Under the pieces are notes generated by a model that saw nothing but the letters and a program-made list of their open reading frames with translations, made no database searches and was not told the origin of the DNA. Below, in pieces: positions 58,198-64,000 of a stretch of 64,000 nucleotides of DNA. Position 1 is the first letter of the stretch. Every line of letters begins with the position of its first letter. The translations under genes and the position numbers were made by a program. The DNA comes from Dechloromonas sp. CZR5 (GTDB lineage Bacteria; Pseudomonadota; Gammaproteobacteria; Burkholderiales; Rhodocyclaceae): the NCBI RefSeq assembly GCF_008711155.1, contig NZ_VUYQ01000010.1, positions 1 through 64,000 on the forward strand, written 5' to 3'.

Positions 58198-59586
58198 TCA
58201 AACCTTGGCCAGTTTCCAGCCGCCACGGGAAAACAGCAGCAGCGTAAACACGCCGACCGCGGTTTCCGACACGAACACCGCCCAGAACACCCCCGAATGC
58301 GCCCAGCCCGTCGGCACCGCCAGCACCCAGGCCAAGGGAATCTGGATCAGCCAGAAGAACACCAGGTTGATCCAGGTCGGGGTCATCGTGTCGCCAGCGC
58401 CGTTGAAGGCTTGCACCGACACCATCCACCAGCCATAGACGAAATACGAGTAGGACAGAATACGCAGCCACTCGGCACCGATGGCGATGACCTCGGCATC
58501 GGCGCTGAACAGGGCGATGAATTCGTGGTTCAGCAGGAAAAACAGCACCGACACGATCAGCGTAAACAGCATGTTCATCCAGCCGATGCGCCAGACCGCC
58601 GCTTCGGCGCGCGCCGGATTGCCTGCACCCAGGTTCTGGCCGACCAGCGTCGCCGCCGCATTGGACATGCCCCAGACCGGCATCAAGGTGAACATCATGA
58701 TGCGTATCGCGATGGTCGCGCCGGCGACGGCTTCGGTGGAAACGCCGGCCAGGATGCGCATCAGGAAGATCCACGCCGTCGTTGCGACGATCATCTGGCC
58801 GACACCGCCCAGCGAAGTACGGACGATCTGTGCCACAGTGGCGCCGTGCCAGCGCAGGTCGGCCAACCGTATGCGCAGGTGTTTGCTGCCACGAACGAGT
58901 ATCCATAACTGCATCAGGATGCCGGCGCCGCGCCCGATATTGGTGGCGATCGCCGCACCTTCGACACCCATCGCCGGAATCGGCCCCAGCCCGAAGATAC
59001 AGATCGGGTCGAGCACGATGTTGAGCACGTTGGCCACCCACAATACGCGCATCGCCGCCGCCGCGTCACCCGCCCCGCGAAAGATGGCATTGACGACAAA
59101 CAACAGCAGGATCACCACATTGCCGCCGAGCATCCATTGCATATAGCGGTAGCCGTGCTCGATCACCCAATCGTCGGCCCCCATCAGGCGTAACAGATCC
59201 TGCGCCCAGACGATGCCGGCGACCGCGAAAGGCACCGAGGCCAGTATCGCCACCATGATCGCCTGCACCGCCGACAAGGCGGCCTCGTCGCCGCGCTGCT
59301 CGCCGATCCGTCGGGCGACGATGGCAGTGACCGCCATGGCCAGTCCCATGGCGATCGCGTAAAGCAGGAACAGGTAGGTCTCGGTCAGGCCGACGGTCGC
59401 TACCGCCGAAGGCCCCAGCTTGGCGACAAAGAAGATGTCGACGACCGCAAAGGTGGATTCGAGCACCAGTTCCAGCAACATCGGCACGGCCAGCAATAAC
59501 ACCGCGCGATTGAGCGGAATACGGGTGTAATCCGCGTCGGTGCCGCGCAAGGCGGCACTCAGATCGGTCCATATCGAATGGGCCAT
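58198..59586 (-). CDS. MATE-family efflux transporter
   Basis: A 462-residue inner-membrane exporter with about twelve hydrophobic helices. The first helix region (LNRAVLLLAVPMLLELVLESTFAVVDIFFVAKLG, about 30-63) carries the conserved Glu of DinF-like members, and VGQNLGAGNPARAEAAVW lies in the second half. It is a drug/sodium or drug/proton antiporter; substrates are unknown. I chose the ATG at 59586, preceded by CGGAGC, not the longer open frame. Confidence 0.92.
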   Translation of the reverse strand: MAHSIWTDLSAALRGTDADYTRIPLNRAVLLLAVPMLLELVLESTFAVVDIFFVAKLGPSAVATVGLTETYLFLLYAIAMGLAMAVTAIVARRIGEQRGDEAALSAVQAIMVAILASVPFAVAGIVWAQDLLRLMGADDWVIEHGYRYMQWMLGGNVVILLLFVVNAIFRGAGDAAAAMRVLWVANVLNIVLDPICIFGLGPIPAMGVEGAAIATNIGRGAGILMQLWILVRGSKHLRIRLADLRWHGATVAQIVRTSLGGVGQMIVATTAWIFLMRILAGVSTEAVAGATIAIRIMMFTLMPVWGMSNAAATLVGQNLGAGNPARAEAAVWRIGWMNMLFTLIVSVLFFLLNHEFIALFSADAEVIAIGAEWLRILSYSYFVYGWWMVSVQAFNGAGDTMTPTWINLVFFWLIQIPLAWVLAVPTGWAHSGVFWAVFVSETAVGVFTLLLFSRGGWKLAKV

Positions 59587-59645
59587 GGACTTGCTCCGGC
59601 TTCGAATGTACGAGGTCTTTGGGGTCGGCAAGCCGGGGAAAAGTT

Positions 59646-59672
59646 CAAAAAAACCCGCGCCTCAAGCGCGGG
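59646..59672 (-). terminator. Terminator after the MscS-type gene
   Basis: CCCGCGC (59654-59660) pairs with GCGCGGG (59666-59672), loop CTCAA, followed on the minus strand by TTTTTTT. Confidence 0.85.
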
Positions 59673-59692
59673 CCTTGCTGCTGCCGGCCGAA

Positions 59693-60517
59693 TCAGGCGG
59701 CTTGCGTGACGATCACGTTCTGCGCCGGCATCGGCGCCGGGAAGCCGGCTTCGCCCAGCGCCTCGCGGATCATCTTGTTAGTATCGAAATAGACTTGCCA
59801 GTAGTTATCGTTATGGCAGTACGGGCGCACCGCCAAGACCGGCCCGACCAAGGTGAAATCGAGAATCTCGACATCGACCCCCGGCTCGGCCAGCACATTG
59901 GGAATGGTGGCGATCTTCTCGCGCAGCAGGGCCATCGCCGCCTGATGATCGGCGGCACCGGCCAACTGGCATTTCAGATCGACCCGGCGGAACGGGTTGT
60001 GCGTGAAATTCTGGATGTTGTCGCCAAAAATCTTGTTGTTGCCGACCACCGTGGACACGTTGTCCGGCGTATTGATCGTCGTCGCAAACAGGCCGATTTC
60101 GGTGACCGTCCCGGTCAATCCGGCGACGGTGACGAAATCGCCGACCTTGAACGGCCGCAGCACGATCAGGAAAGCGCCGGCCGCGAAATTGGCGAGCAGC
60201 CCGGCCCAAGCTGCGCCGATGGCGATACCGGCACCGGCGATCAAGGCCGCGAAAGTCGTGGTCTGGATACCGAAGTAGCCAAGAATGCCGATGACCAGCA
60301 ACACGTTCAGCGTCACGGTGACAATCGACCCGACATAGCGCAGCACGGTCGGATCGACCTTCTGCCTTTCAAGCGCGGCACGCACCATGCCGACCGCAAC
60401 GCCGATCAACCAACGGCCGATCACCCAGAAGGCAATAGCCGCCAGTATCTTGACTCCGACATCGGTCGCCGTTGTAACTATCAGATCCTGATAACGGGAA
60501 ATATCCTGCTCGGTCAT
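59693..60517 (-). CDS. Small-conductance mechanosensitive channel (MscS family)
   Basis: A 274-residue channel protein. Three N-terminal helices (about 17-120), the third being the pore helix with Gly/Ala-rich AALIAGAGIAIGAAWAGLLANFAAG, precede the beta domain (VGDFVTVAGLTGTVTEIGLFATTINTPDN) and a C-terminal alpha-beta domain. The length is near the E. coli MscS (286). The ATG at 60517 follows AAGGAG; a longer open frame starts 32 codons upstream. It releases solutes in osmotic downshock. Confidence 0.93.
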   Translation of the reverse strand: MTEQDISRYQDLIVTTATDVGVKILAAIAFWVIGRWLIGVAVGMVRAALERQKVDPTVLRYVGSIVTVTLNVLLVIGILGYFGIQTTTFAALIAGAGIAIGAAWAGLLANFAAGAFLIVLRPFKVGDFVTVAGLTGTVTEIGLFATTINTPDNVSTVVGNNKIFGDNIQNFTHNPFRRVDLKCQLAGAADHQAAMALLREKIATIPNVLAEPGVDVEILDFTLVGPVLAVRPYCHNDNYWQVYFDTNKMIREALGEAGFPAPMPAQNVIVTQAA

Positions 60518-60630
60518 CGCTGCTCTCCTTGCACAGTGAAAGATGCCCCGGATGGGCACTGCAAATTCTAGTTCGGCCGCCTGAAAAAAATATGCAGCGG
60601 CACATATCTTCACAAAACTCCGCTTTCCCG

Positions 60631-60659
60631 TTGACGCCCCCAGGTGGGGTCTATATAAT
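60631..60659 (+). promoter_or_regulatory. Strong sigma70 promoter of the tRNA-Lys genes
   Basis: TTGACG (60631-60636), exactly 17 bases, TATAAT (60654-60659). The -10 is followed by a GC-rich discriminator (TCGCGCTCCC), as expected for growth-rate-controlled tRNA genes. The spacer contains a CCCC/GGGG inverted repeat. Confidence 0.9.
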
Positions 60660-60674
60660 TCGCGCTCCCTAGGC

Positions 60675-60750
60675 GGGTCGGTAGCTCAGTCGGTAGAGCA
60701 GCGGACTTTTAATCCGTTGGTCGCGAGTTCGAATCTCGCCCGACCCACCA
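60675..60750 (+). tRNA. tRNA-Lys, anticodon UUU
   Basis: 76 bases with a full cloverleaf: acceptor GGGTCGG pairs with CCGACCC, anticodon loop CTTTTAA (anticodon TTT), T arm GAGTTCGAATCTC, encoded CCA. Read as lysine AAA/AAG. Confidence 0.97.
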
Positions 60751-60769
60751 GTCAATCAAGGGAAATTCT

Positions 60770-60845
60770 GGGTCGTTAGCTCAGTTGGTAGAGCAGCGGA
60801 CTCTTAATCCGTAGGTCCACAGTTCGAATCTGTGACGACCCACCA
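60770..60845 (+). tRNA. tRNA-Lys, anticodon CUU
   Basis: 76 bases, acceptor GGGTCGT pairs with ACGACCC, anticodon loop CTCTTAA (anticodon CTT), encoded CCA. It lies 19 bases after the first tRNA-Lys and differs mainly in the anticodon position and T stem, indicating an old duplication. Confidence 0.97.
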
Positions 60846-60860
60846 GAATTCAAAAGCTCT

Positions 60861-60888
60861 AAGCCTCGGCCTGGCGCCGGGGCTTTTT
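60861..60888 (+). terminator. Terminator after tRNA-Lys(CUU)
   Basis: AGCCTCGGC pairs with GCCGGGGCT (one mismatch) and is followed by a T5 run. It ends the tRNA-Lys pair. Confidence 0.75.
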
Positions 60889-60931
60889 GCTTCAGAAGTA
60901 AGCGGTTCGCCCTGGCGAATCGACCACCGGA

Positions 60932-61007
60932 CGCGGGGTGGAGCAGTTGGCAGCTCGTCGGGCTCATAACCCGAAGGTCGCAGGTTCAAGTCCTGCCCCC
61001 GCAACCA
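60932..61007 (+). tRNA. Initiator tRNA-fMet, anticodon CAU
   Basis: 76 bases. The acceptor 5' end C1 faces A72, the unpaired C1-A72 that marks the initiator; anticodon stem GGGCTCATAACCC carries the three G-C pairs also specific to initiator tRNA; CCA is encoded. It follows a terminator by 43 bases with no clear promoter of its own. Confidence 0.97.
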
Positions 61008-61019
61008 CAGCATTCCAGC

Positions 61020-61050
61020 AAAAAGGCCAGTCGTTCGACTGGCCTTTTTC
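61020..61050. terminator. Bidirectional terminator between tRNA-fMet and the ProQ-type gene
   Basis: AAAAAGGCCAGTCG pairs with CGACTGGCCTTTTT around a two-base centre. A and T tracts on both sides suit the tRNA (plus) and the convergent minus-strand gene. Confidence 0.88.
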
Positions 61051-61067
61051 TTTGTGGCTCGCGCCGC

Positions 61068-61481
61068 TTACTTGCGACCGAATTTCTCGGCCAGCTGGTT
61101 CAGCTTTTCCTGCCGACGCTGCTCGGCCTTCGCTTCCGCCTCGGCTGCCTTGCGCTGTTCAGCCTGCTTCTTGAAGCGCTCCTTCAACTGCTCGGCCGCA
61201 TGCTGGCGGTTTTCGTCGGTCACTTCCCCGGCCGGCGACCCATCCAGATTCAGACGCTGGGTGCCCTTTTCCATTTCCTTCAGGTAACGCGTCGATATGG
61301 TGTGGCTGCGCATGGCCATACGCAGGGACTTCTTGCTGACGTCAGGCAGCTGAGCGAAGACCTGCTTGTCGATGCCGATGGCCAGCGGACTGAAGTTGCG
61401 GAAGACATCGAAACGCGTCTGGAGATCCTTCAGCAGGGCACGCGGATCGACCGGTTTGTCGGTGGTGGTTTCTGTGGTCAT
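61068..61481 (-). CDS. ProQ/FinO-domain RNA-binding protein
   Basis: A 137-residue protein with the FinO/ProQ core (about 10-90; LLKDLQTRFDVFRNFSPLAIGIDKQVF, MAMRSHTISTRYLKEM, LNLDG) and a highly charged alpha-helical tail of Lys/Glu/Ala repeats (about 95-137). ProQ-type proteins bind structured small RNAs and mRNA 3' ends and act as RNA chaperones. The ATG at 61481 is chosen because the frame further upstream is unrelated sequence opposite the hydrolase gene. It is a short ProQ, smaller than the 232-residue E. coli protein, and lacks its C-terminal Tudor-like domain. Confidence 0.85.
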   Translation of the reverse strand: MTTETTTDKPVDPRALLKDLQTRFDVFRNFSPLAIGIDKQVFAQLPDVSKKSLRMAMRSHTISTRYLKEMEKGTQRLNLDGSPAGEVTDENRQHAAEQLKERFKKQAEQRKAAEAEAKAEQRRQEKLNQLAEKFGRK

Positions 61482-61551
61482 GATGAAACGGGAACGAGTC
61501 GAGGCGCGAAGGTTAGCACGAAGGCGCGTATTTTCGGCCTCGAATCCGCAT

Positions 61552-62427
61552 TCAGACGCCGTTTTTGCGGAACCAGGCGAGCATCCTTTGCCAGCCGTCT
61601 GCGGCTTCTTCCTTGCGGTAGCTGGGCCTGTAGTCGGCATGGAAGGCATGCGGTGCGTTGTCATAGACATGGATTTCCGATGCCTGTGCCGCCGCACTGC
61701 CTTGCTTGAGTGCCTTCTCCATGGCCTCGACCGTTTCCAGCGGAATGCCGGCATCGAGACCGCCGTACAAGCCCAGCACCGGAGCCTTCAACTGGCCGGC
61801 CAGATCGGTCGGATGCCTGGGCGTGACGTCGTTGACGACGCCCACCAGACGGCCATACCAGGCCACACCGGCCCTGACTCCGGGATTGTGGGCAGCGTAC
61901 AACCAGGCGATCCGCCCGCCCCAGCAGAAGCCGGTAATCGCCAGCCGGCTGGTATCAGCTCCCTTGCCGGCAGCCCAGGCCACGCAGGCATCGAGGTCGC
62001 TCAGCACCTGGGCATCCGGTGTCTTGGCGGTAATCTGCGCCTGGATTTCCGGAATGCTGGCGATCTTGCGCGGATCGCCCTGACGGGCAAACAGTTCTGG
62101 AGCGATCGCGCAATAGCCCAGTTGGGCGAGGCGGCGGCAGACATCGCGGATATATTCGTGCGCACCGAATATCTCGGAAACCACCAGCACGACGGGCGGT
62201 TTTTGCAGACCCACCGGTACGGCACGGTAGGCCACCATCTCGCCATCCTTGACCGGCACCTTGATTTCGCCGGCAACCAGGCCCGTTTCGTCGGTCTTGA
62301 TCGCCGTCTGCGCCAAGGCCGACTGGGTGGCAAGCGCAAACCCCGCGCCCAGCGAGGTGACGATAAAGCTGCGACGATCAAAGGATTGTGCCGGCACAAG
62401 ACTATCGAATTCGGCTTCGGTTTTCAT
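61552..62427 (-). CDS. Exported dienelactone hydrolase-family protein (Tat-type signal)
   Basis: A 291-residue alpha/beta hydrolase. The N-terminus has [17 protein letters not shown], a twin-arginine-like signal (RR at 18-19) before a hydrophobic stretch ending in AQ, so periplasmic export by Tat is likely. The dienelactone hydrolase residues are present: Glu85 (VVSEIFG), nucleophile Cys168 (GFCWGG), Asp225 (GGLDAGIP) and His260 (APHAFHAD). Cleaves a dienelactone or a related ester; substrate is unknown. AGGAGG precedes the ATG. It is the last typical chromosomal gene before the base composition changes. Confidence 0.9.
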   Translation of the reverse strand: MKTEAEFDSLVPAQSFDRRSFIVTSLGAGFALATQSALAQTAIKTDETGLVAGEIKVPVKDGEMVAYRAVPVGLQKPPVVLVVSEIFGAHEYIRDVCRRLAQLGYCAIAPELFARQGDPRKIASIPEIQAQITAKTPDAQVLSDLDACVAWAAGKGADTSRLAITGFCWGGRIAWLYAAHNPGVRAGVAWYGRLVGVVNDVTPRHPTDLAGQLKAPVLGLYGGLDAGIPLETVEAMEKALKQGSAAAQASEIHVYDNAPHAFHADYRPSYRKEEAADGWQRMLAWFRKNGV

Positions 62428-62544
62428 GGATTGCCTCCTGTTGGCGGTTTACATCAGAACGATGTCGTATTGCTCTGAATACAGCGTATATTATTCTTTA
62501 TATTCAATTAATTACATAACTTCATTAGACCAAAAAAATGCGCC

Positions 62545-62575
62545 AGCTACCCATTTAGCTACCAAAAAAGCTATC
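62545..62575 (+). repeat. Three AGCTAYC direct repeats at 12-bp spacing
   Basis: AGCTACC at 62545, AGCTACC at 62557 and AGCTATC at 62569, each exactly 12 bases from the next, close to one repeat per helical turn. This could be binding sites for the element's HTH protein or arm-type recombinase sites. Confidence 0.5.
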
Positions 62576-62757
62576 GATAGTCTTGCCTGTTGATGCATGT
62601 TGAAAACAGCGACTTCGCGCCATCACTCGTTTCAGACATTTTCACACACGCAACCTTGTAAACACAAAACGCAGCGAAAAACAAGGCCACTTTCTATCAC
62701 CCAAATTCCCCCCCTGAGTTTTAAATTCAATGAGAGGAAAATTCGCTTCATCTACAT

Positions 62758-62777
62758 AACGGAGATGCAACGGAGAT
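62758..62777 (+). promoter_or_regulatory. Tandem Shine-Dalgarno repeat before the HTH gene
   Basis: AACGGAGAT occurs twice (62758-62766 and 62769-62777), so two GGAG sites precede the ATG at 62782. The second is close to the start codon (6 bases between GGAG and ATG). Confidence 0.6.
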
Positions 62778-62781
62778 AAAC

Positions 62782-62991
62782 ATGCTCCATCCTGAACTTG
62801 CAAATTTTGATCAACTGCCTGATGCAGCCAACGTGGGAGTCCAAACTGTCGCGGCTCTCTTCGGCTGCAAGGTTCCAACAGTATGGGCCAGGCTGCGCCG
62901 CAAAGAAATTCCCGAGCCGCGTCGCTTTGGCGCACACACCCGCTGGAATGTTGGACAACTCAGAGAAGCACTGAAGGGAGATGCAATTTGA
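62782..62991 (+). CDS. Small helix-turn-helix DNA-binding protein (excisionase/AlpA-like)
   Basis: A 69-residue protein. The stretch VQTVAALFGCKVPTVWARLRRKEIPEPRRFGAHTRWN reads as a MerR/AlpA-type HTH with a wing (RRFGAHTRWNVGQLREAL), as in small excisionase-like regulators of prophages and genomic islands. Two GGAG sites precede the start. It stands immediately upstream of a DUF3987 gene, a pairing commonly seen in integrated elements. Function is inferred from fold and context. Confidence 0.75.
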   Translation: MLHPELANFDQLPDAANVGVQTVAALFGCKVPTVWARLRRKEIPEPRRFGAHTRWNVGQLREALKGDAI

Positions 62992-63154
62992 AATTGAGCA
63001 AAACGTTACGCAACCACGAGAAAGGAGAATAAACACCACGCTTACTCAGTCCAGCCTGAAAGTGAGGCCAGGGGCCCCGACTCACTTTTTGGTTACTCAC
63101 GACCGAAGGCGCTACCGATCGCACGGTATAGCCACGCACACCTATCTCATCTAA
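62981..63154 (+). CDS. Possible 57-residue ORF overlapping the HTH gene
   Basis: An ATG at 62981, directly after GGGAG and 11 bases inside the HTH gene's 3' end, opens a frame of 57 codons ending at 63152-63154, ten bases before the DUF3987 start. The product is basic (several Arg/His; a PTHFLVTHDRRRYRSHGI stretch) and has no recognised family. The frame runs through the hairpin at 63059-63090, so the sequence may instead be a conserved RNA or DNA element of such islands that is open by chance. Low confidence as a gene. Confidence 0.35.
   Translation: MQFEIEQNVTQPRERRINTTLTQSSLKVRPGAPTHFLVTHDRRRYRSHGIATHTYLI
63059..63090 (+). terminator. Hairpin with T run between the HTH and DUF3987 genes
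   Basis: AAAGTGAG (63059-63066) pairs with CTCACTTT (63081-63088), enclosing the palindrome GGGGCCCC; TTTTT follows. It has the form of an intrinsic terminator and would lower read-through into the DUF3987 gene. Confidence 0.6.
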
Positions 63155-63163
63155 GGGCACCAC

Positions 63164-64000
63164 ATGTTTACCCAATTTCCACCACCTTTCCCAACACGCG
63201 CCGCACCTGAAATCATTCGTGACGCGATGGTTGAGGCCGCACAAGTCACTCAAGCACCAGAAGGACTCGTCGGAAGTTCCACCATCGGCGCAGTTTCATT
63301 AGCGTGCCAAAACTCCATCAACGTTCAACGCCTTGAAGGTCTTACTGGCCCCTGCAGTCTGGCGCTACTTACTATCGCCGAGTCAGGAGAACGCAAATCT
63401 GCAGTCGACAATTTAGTCACTAAGGCCATCAAAGCATTCGATGCAGAACAAGCAGAACGCGTAAAAAAAAACGCCATTCAATACAAAGCCCGTCGCGCGA
63501 CTTGGGATATCGAATTAAAACTCGCGTCTTCTGCAATCGAAAAGGCTATTAAAAAAGGGCAAGACCCTTCTGACTTGACTCAACTGCTTGAGGATGTCTA
63601 TCGCCGCATGCCAAGCGAACCGGCATGCCGAAAAATGCTTTATGACGACGCATCCCCGGCCGGTTTCAAATTCGACTTGCGTCATGAATTCAGTTCTGTC
63701 GGATTTTTCTCTGCAGAAGCAAAGTCCGTCATTCATGCAGGGATGATGAAAGAGTTATCCCTGCATAACAAACTCTGGGGTGGGGAAACAATCCATGTCA
63801 CACGTCGATCCACGCAAAGCTTCGAGGTCAACGATGCTCGAATGACCACCTCGCTGATGTTTCAACCCAAAATCTTCGAAAATACATTCGGTGAAGGCAA
63901 ATCTGAAGCCCGACAAATTGGCTATTTTGCTCGAACGTTGGTCACACAACCTTTCTCAACGCAAGGCAACCGACTCATCATCGTACCGATTTCACCGTCT
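63164..64000 (+). CDS. DUF3987 (YfjI-like) protein, 5' part only
   Basis: The first 279 codons of a gene that runs off the right edge. The N-terminal part contains a P-loop-like ESGERKSAVDNLV (about residues 73-85), typical of DUF3987 proteins such as YfjI that are found in prophages and genomic islands and are thought to be related to primase-helicases. The coding sequence is less GC-rich than the core genome and has more A/T-ending codons. Its position after an HTH gene matches an integrated element whose remainder, probably including an integrase, lies beyond the window. Confidence 0.8.
   Translation, partial: MFTQFPPPFPTRAAPEIIRDAMVEAAQVTQAPEGLVGSSTIGAVSLACQNSINVQRLEGLTGPCSLALLTIAESGERKSAVDNLVTKAIKAFDAEQAERVKKNAIQYKARRATWDIELKLASSAIEKAIKKGQDPSDLTQLLEDVYRRMPSEPACRKMLYDDASPAGFKFDLRHEFSSVGFFSAEAKSVIHAGMMKELSLHNKLWGGETIHVTRRSTQSFEVNDARMTTSLMFQPKIFENTFGEGKSEARQIGYFARTLVTQPFSTQGNRLIIVPISPS

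Larger units (their letters stand above)
62428..62781. other. AT-rich gap at the edge of the mobile-element region
   Basis: These 354 bases hold no convincing gene. From about 62460 the sequence turns AT-rich and unlike the GC-rich chromosome before it. The gap contains three AGCTAYC repeats (62545-62575), AT-rich runs near 62490-62530, and a duplicated Shine-Dalgarno at its end. I see no integrase and no duplicated tRNA end that would fix an attachment site. Confidence 0.6.

Noticed and set aside
60675..61007. tRNA genes as the attachment site of the right-hand element
   Set aside because: Two ordinary genes lie between the tRNAs and the composition change, and no second copy of a tRNA 3' end is visible in the gap.
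62597..62935. Small frames in the AT-rich gap on both strands
   Set aside because: Lys/Thr-rich, without Shine-Dalgarno or similarity, and overlapping the repeats or the HTH gene.

Overview
The window looks like chromosomal DNA of a GC-rich betaproteobacterium, most likely Rhodocyclales (Dechloromonas/Azonexus-like). This rests on gene content, gene order, a SAH riboswitch upstream of ahcY (a motif typical of beta- and gammaproteobacteria) and the general protein character. No rRNA or species-specific marker is present, so the genus is inference. Nearly all of it is dense core genome with short intergenic gaps. The last ~1.5 kb is AT-richer and looks like the left edge of an integrated element.

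Layout. 1-1.8 kb: start of etfB and an acyl-CoA synthetase. 2-8.5 kb: a signalling block of a PAS hybrid kinase, an OmpR-type regulator and a 1214-residue Aer-PAS/Cache/HPt hybrid kinase. 8.6-13.1 kb: a divergent EF-G paralogue, a small membrane protein, glmU and a three-TM winged-helix (YLATT-like) protein. 13.2-18 kb: the starvation operon prkA-yeaH-spoVR. 18.3-24.4 kb: gltBD. 24.5-31.3 kb: aroB and aroK downstream of pilMNOPQ. 31.5-36.8 kb: PBP1A, cyaY, lptM, lysA, hslR and an AEC carrier. 36.9-40.1 kb: a STAS protein with hslVU.

40.1-45.6 kb: a metal (probably zinc) uptake locus consisting of a small exported Cys/His protein, an outer-membrane porin-like protein, a binding protein, a short ABC ATPase and a permease, behind rlmI and an orphan 50-residue basic protein that has a near-consensus promoter. 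45.6-47.2 kb: a cysteine hydrolase divergent from a GlxA-type regulator. 47.2-51.9 kb: two LpxL-type acyltransferases, a GNAT protein, dapF, DUF484 and xerC as one overlapping operon. 52-58.1 kb: the activated-methyl cycle (metK, ahcY, metF) with an HD-GYP protein, a four-TM protein and tlyA; ahcY sits behind a clear SAH riboswitch. 58.2-60.5 kb: a MATE exporter and an MscS channel. 60.6-61 kb: two tRNA-Lys genes and an initiator tRNA. 61-62.4 kb: a ProQ/FinO-domain protein and a dienelactone hydrolase. 62.4-64 kb: a small HTH protein and the 5' part of a DUF3987 (YfjI-like) gene, cut by the window end.

The least-explained signals are: a promoter, intrinsic terminator and second hairpin stacked in front of gltB; a two-stem RNA in front of metK; the orphan 50-residue protein; the YLATT-like protein; and the element edge, with three AGCTAYC repeats at 12-bp spacing, a duplicated Shine-Dalgarno and a possible overlapping 57-codon ORF. 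No CRISPR array, insertion sequence or recognisable defence system is visible.
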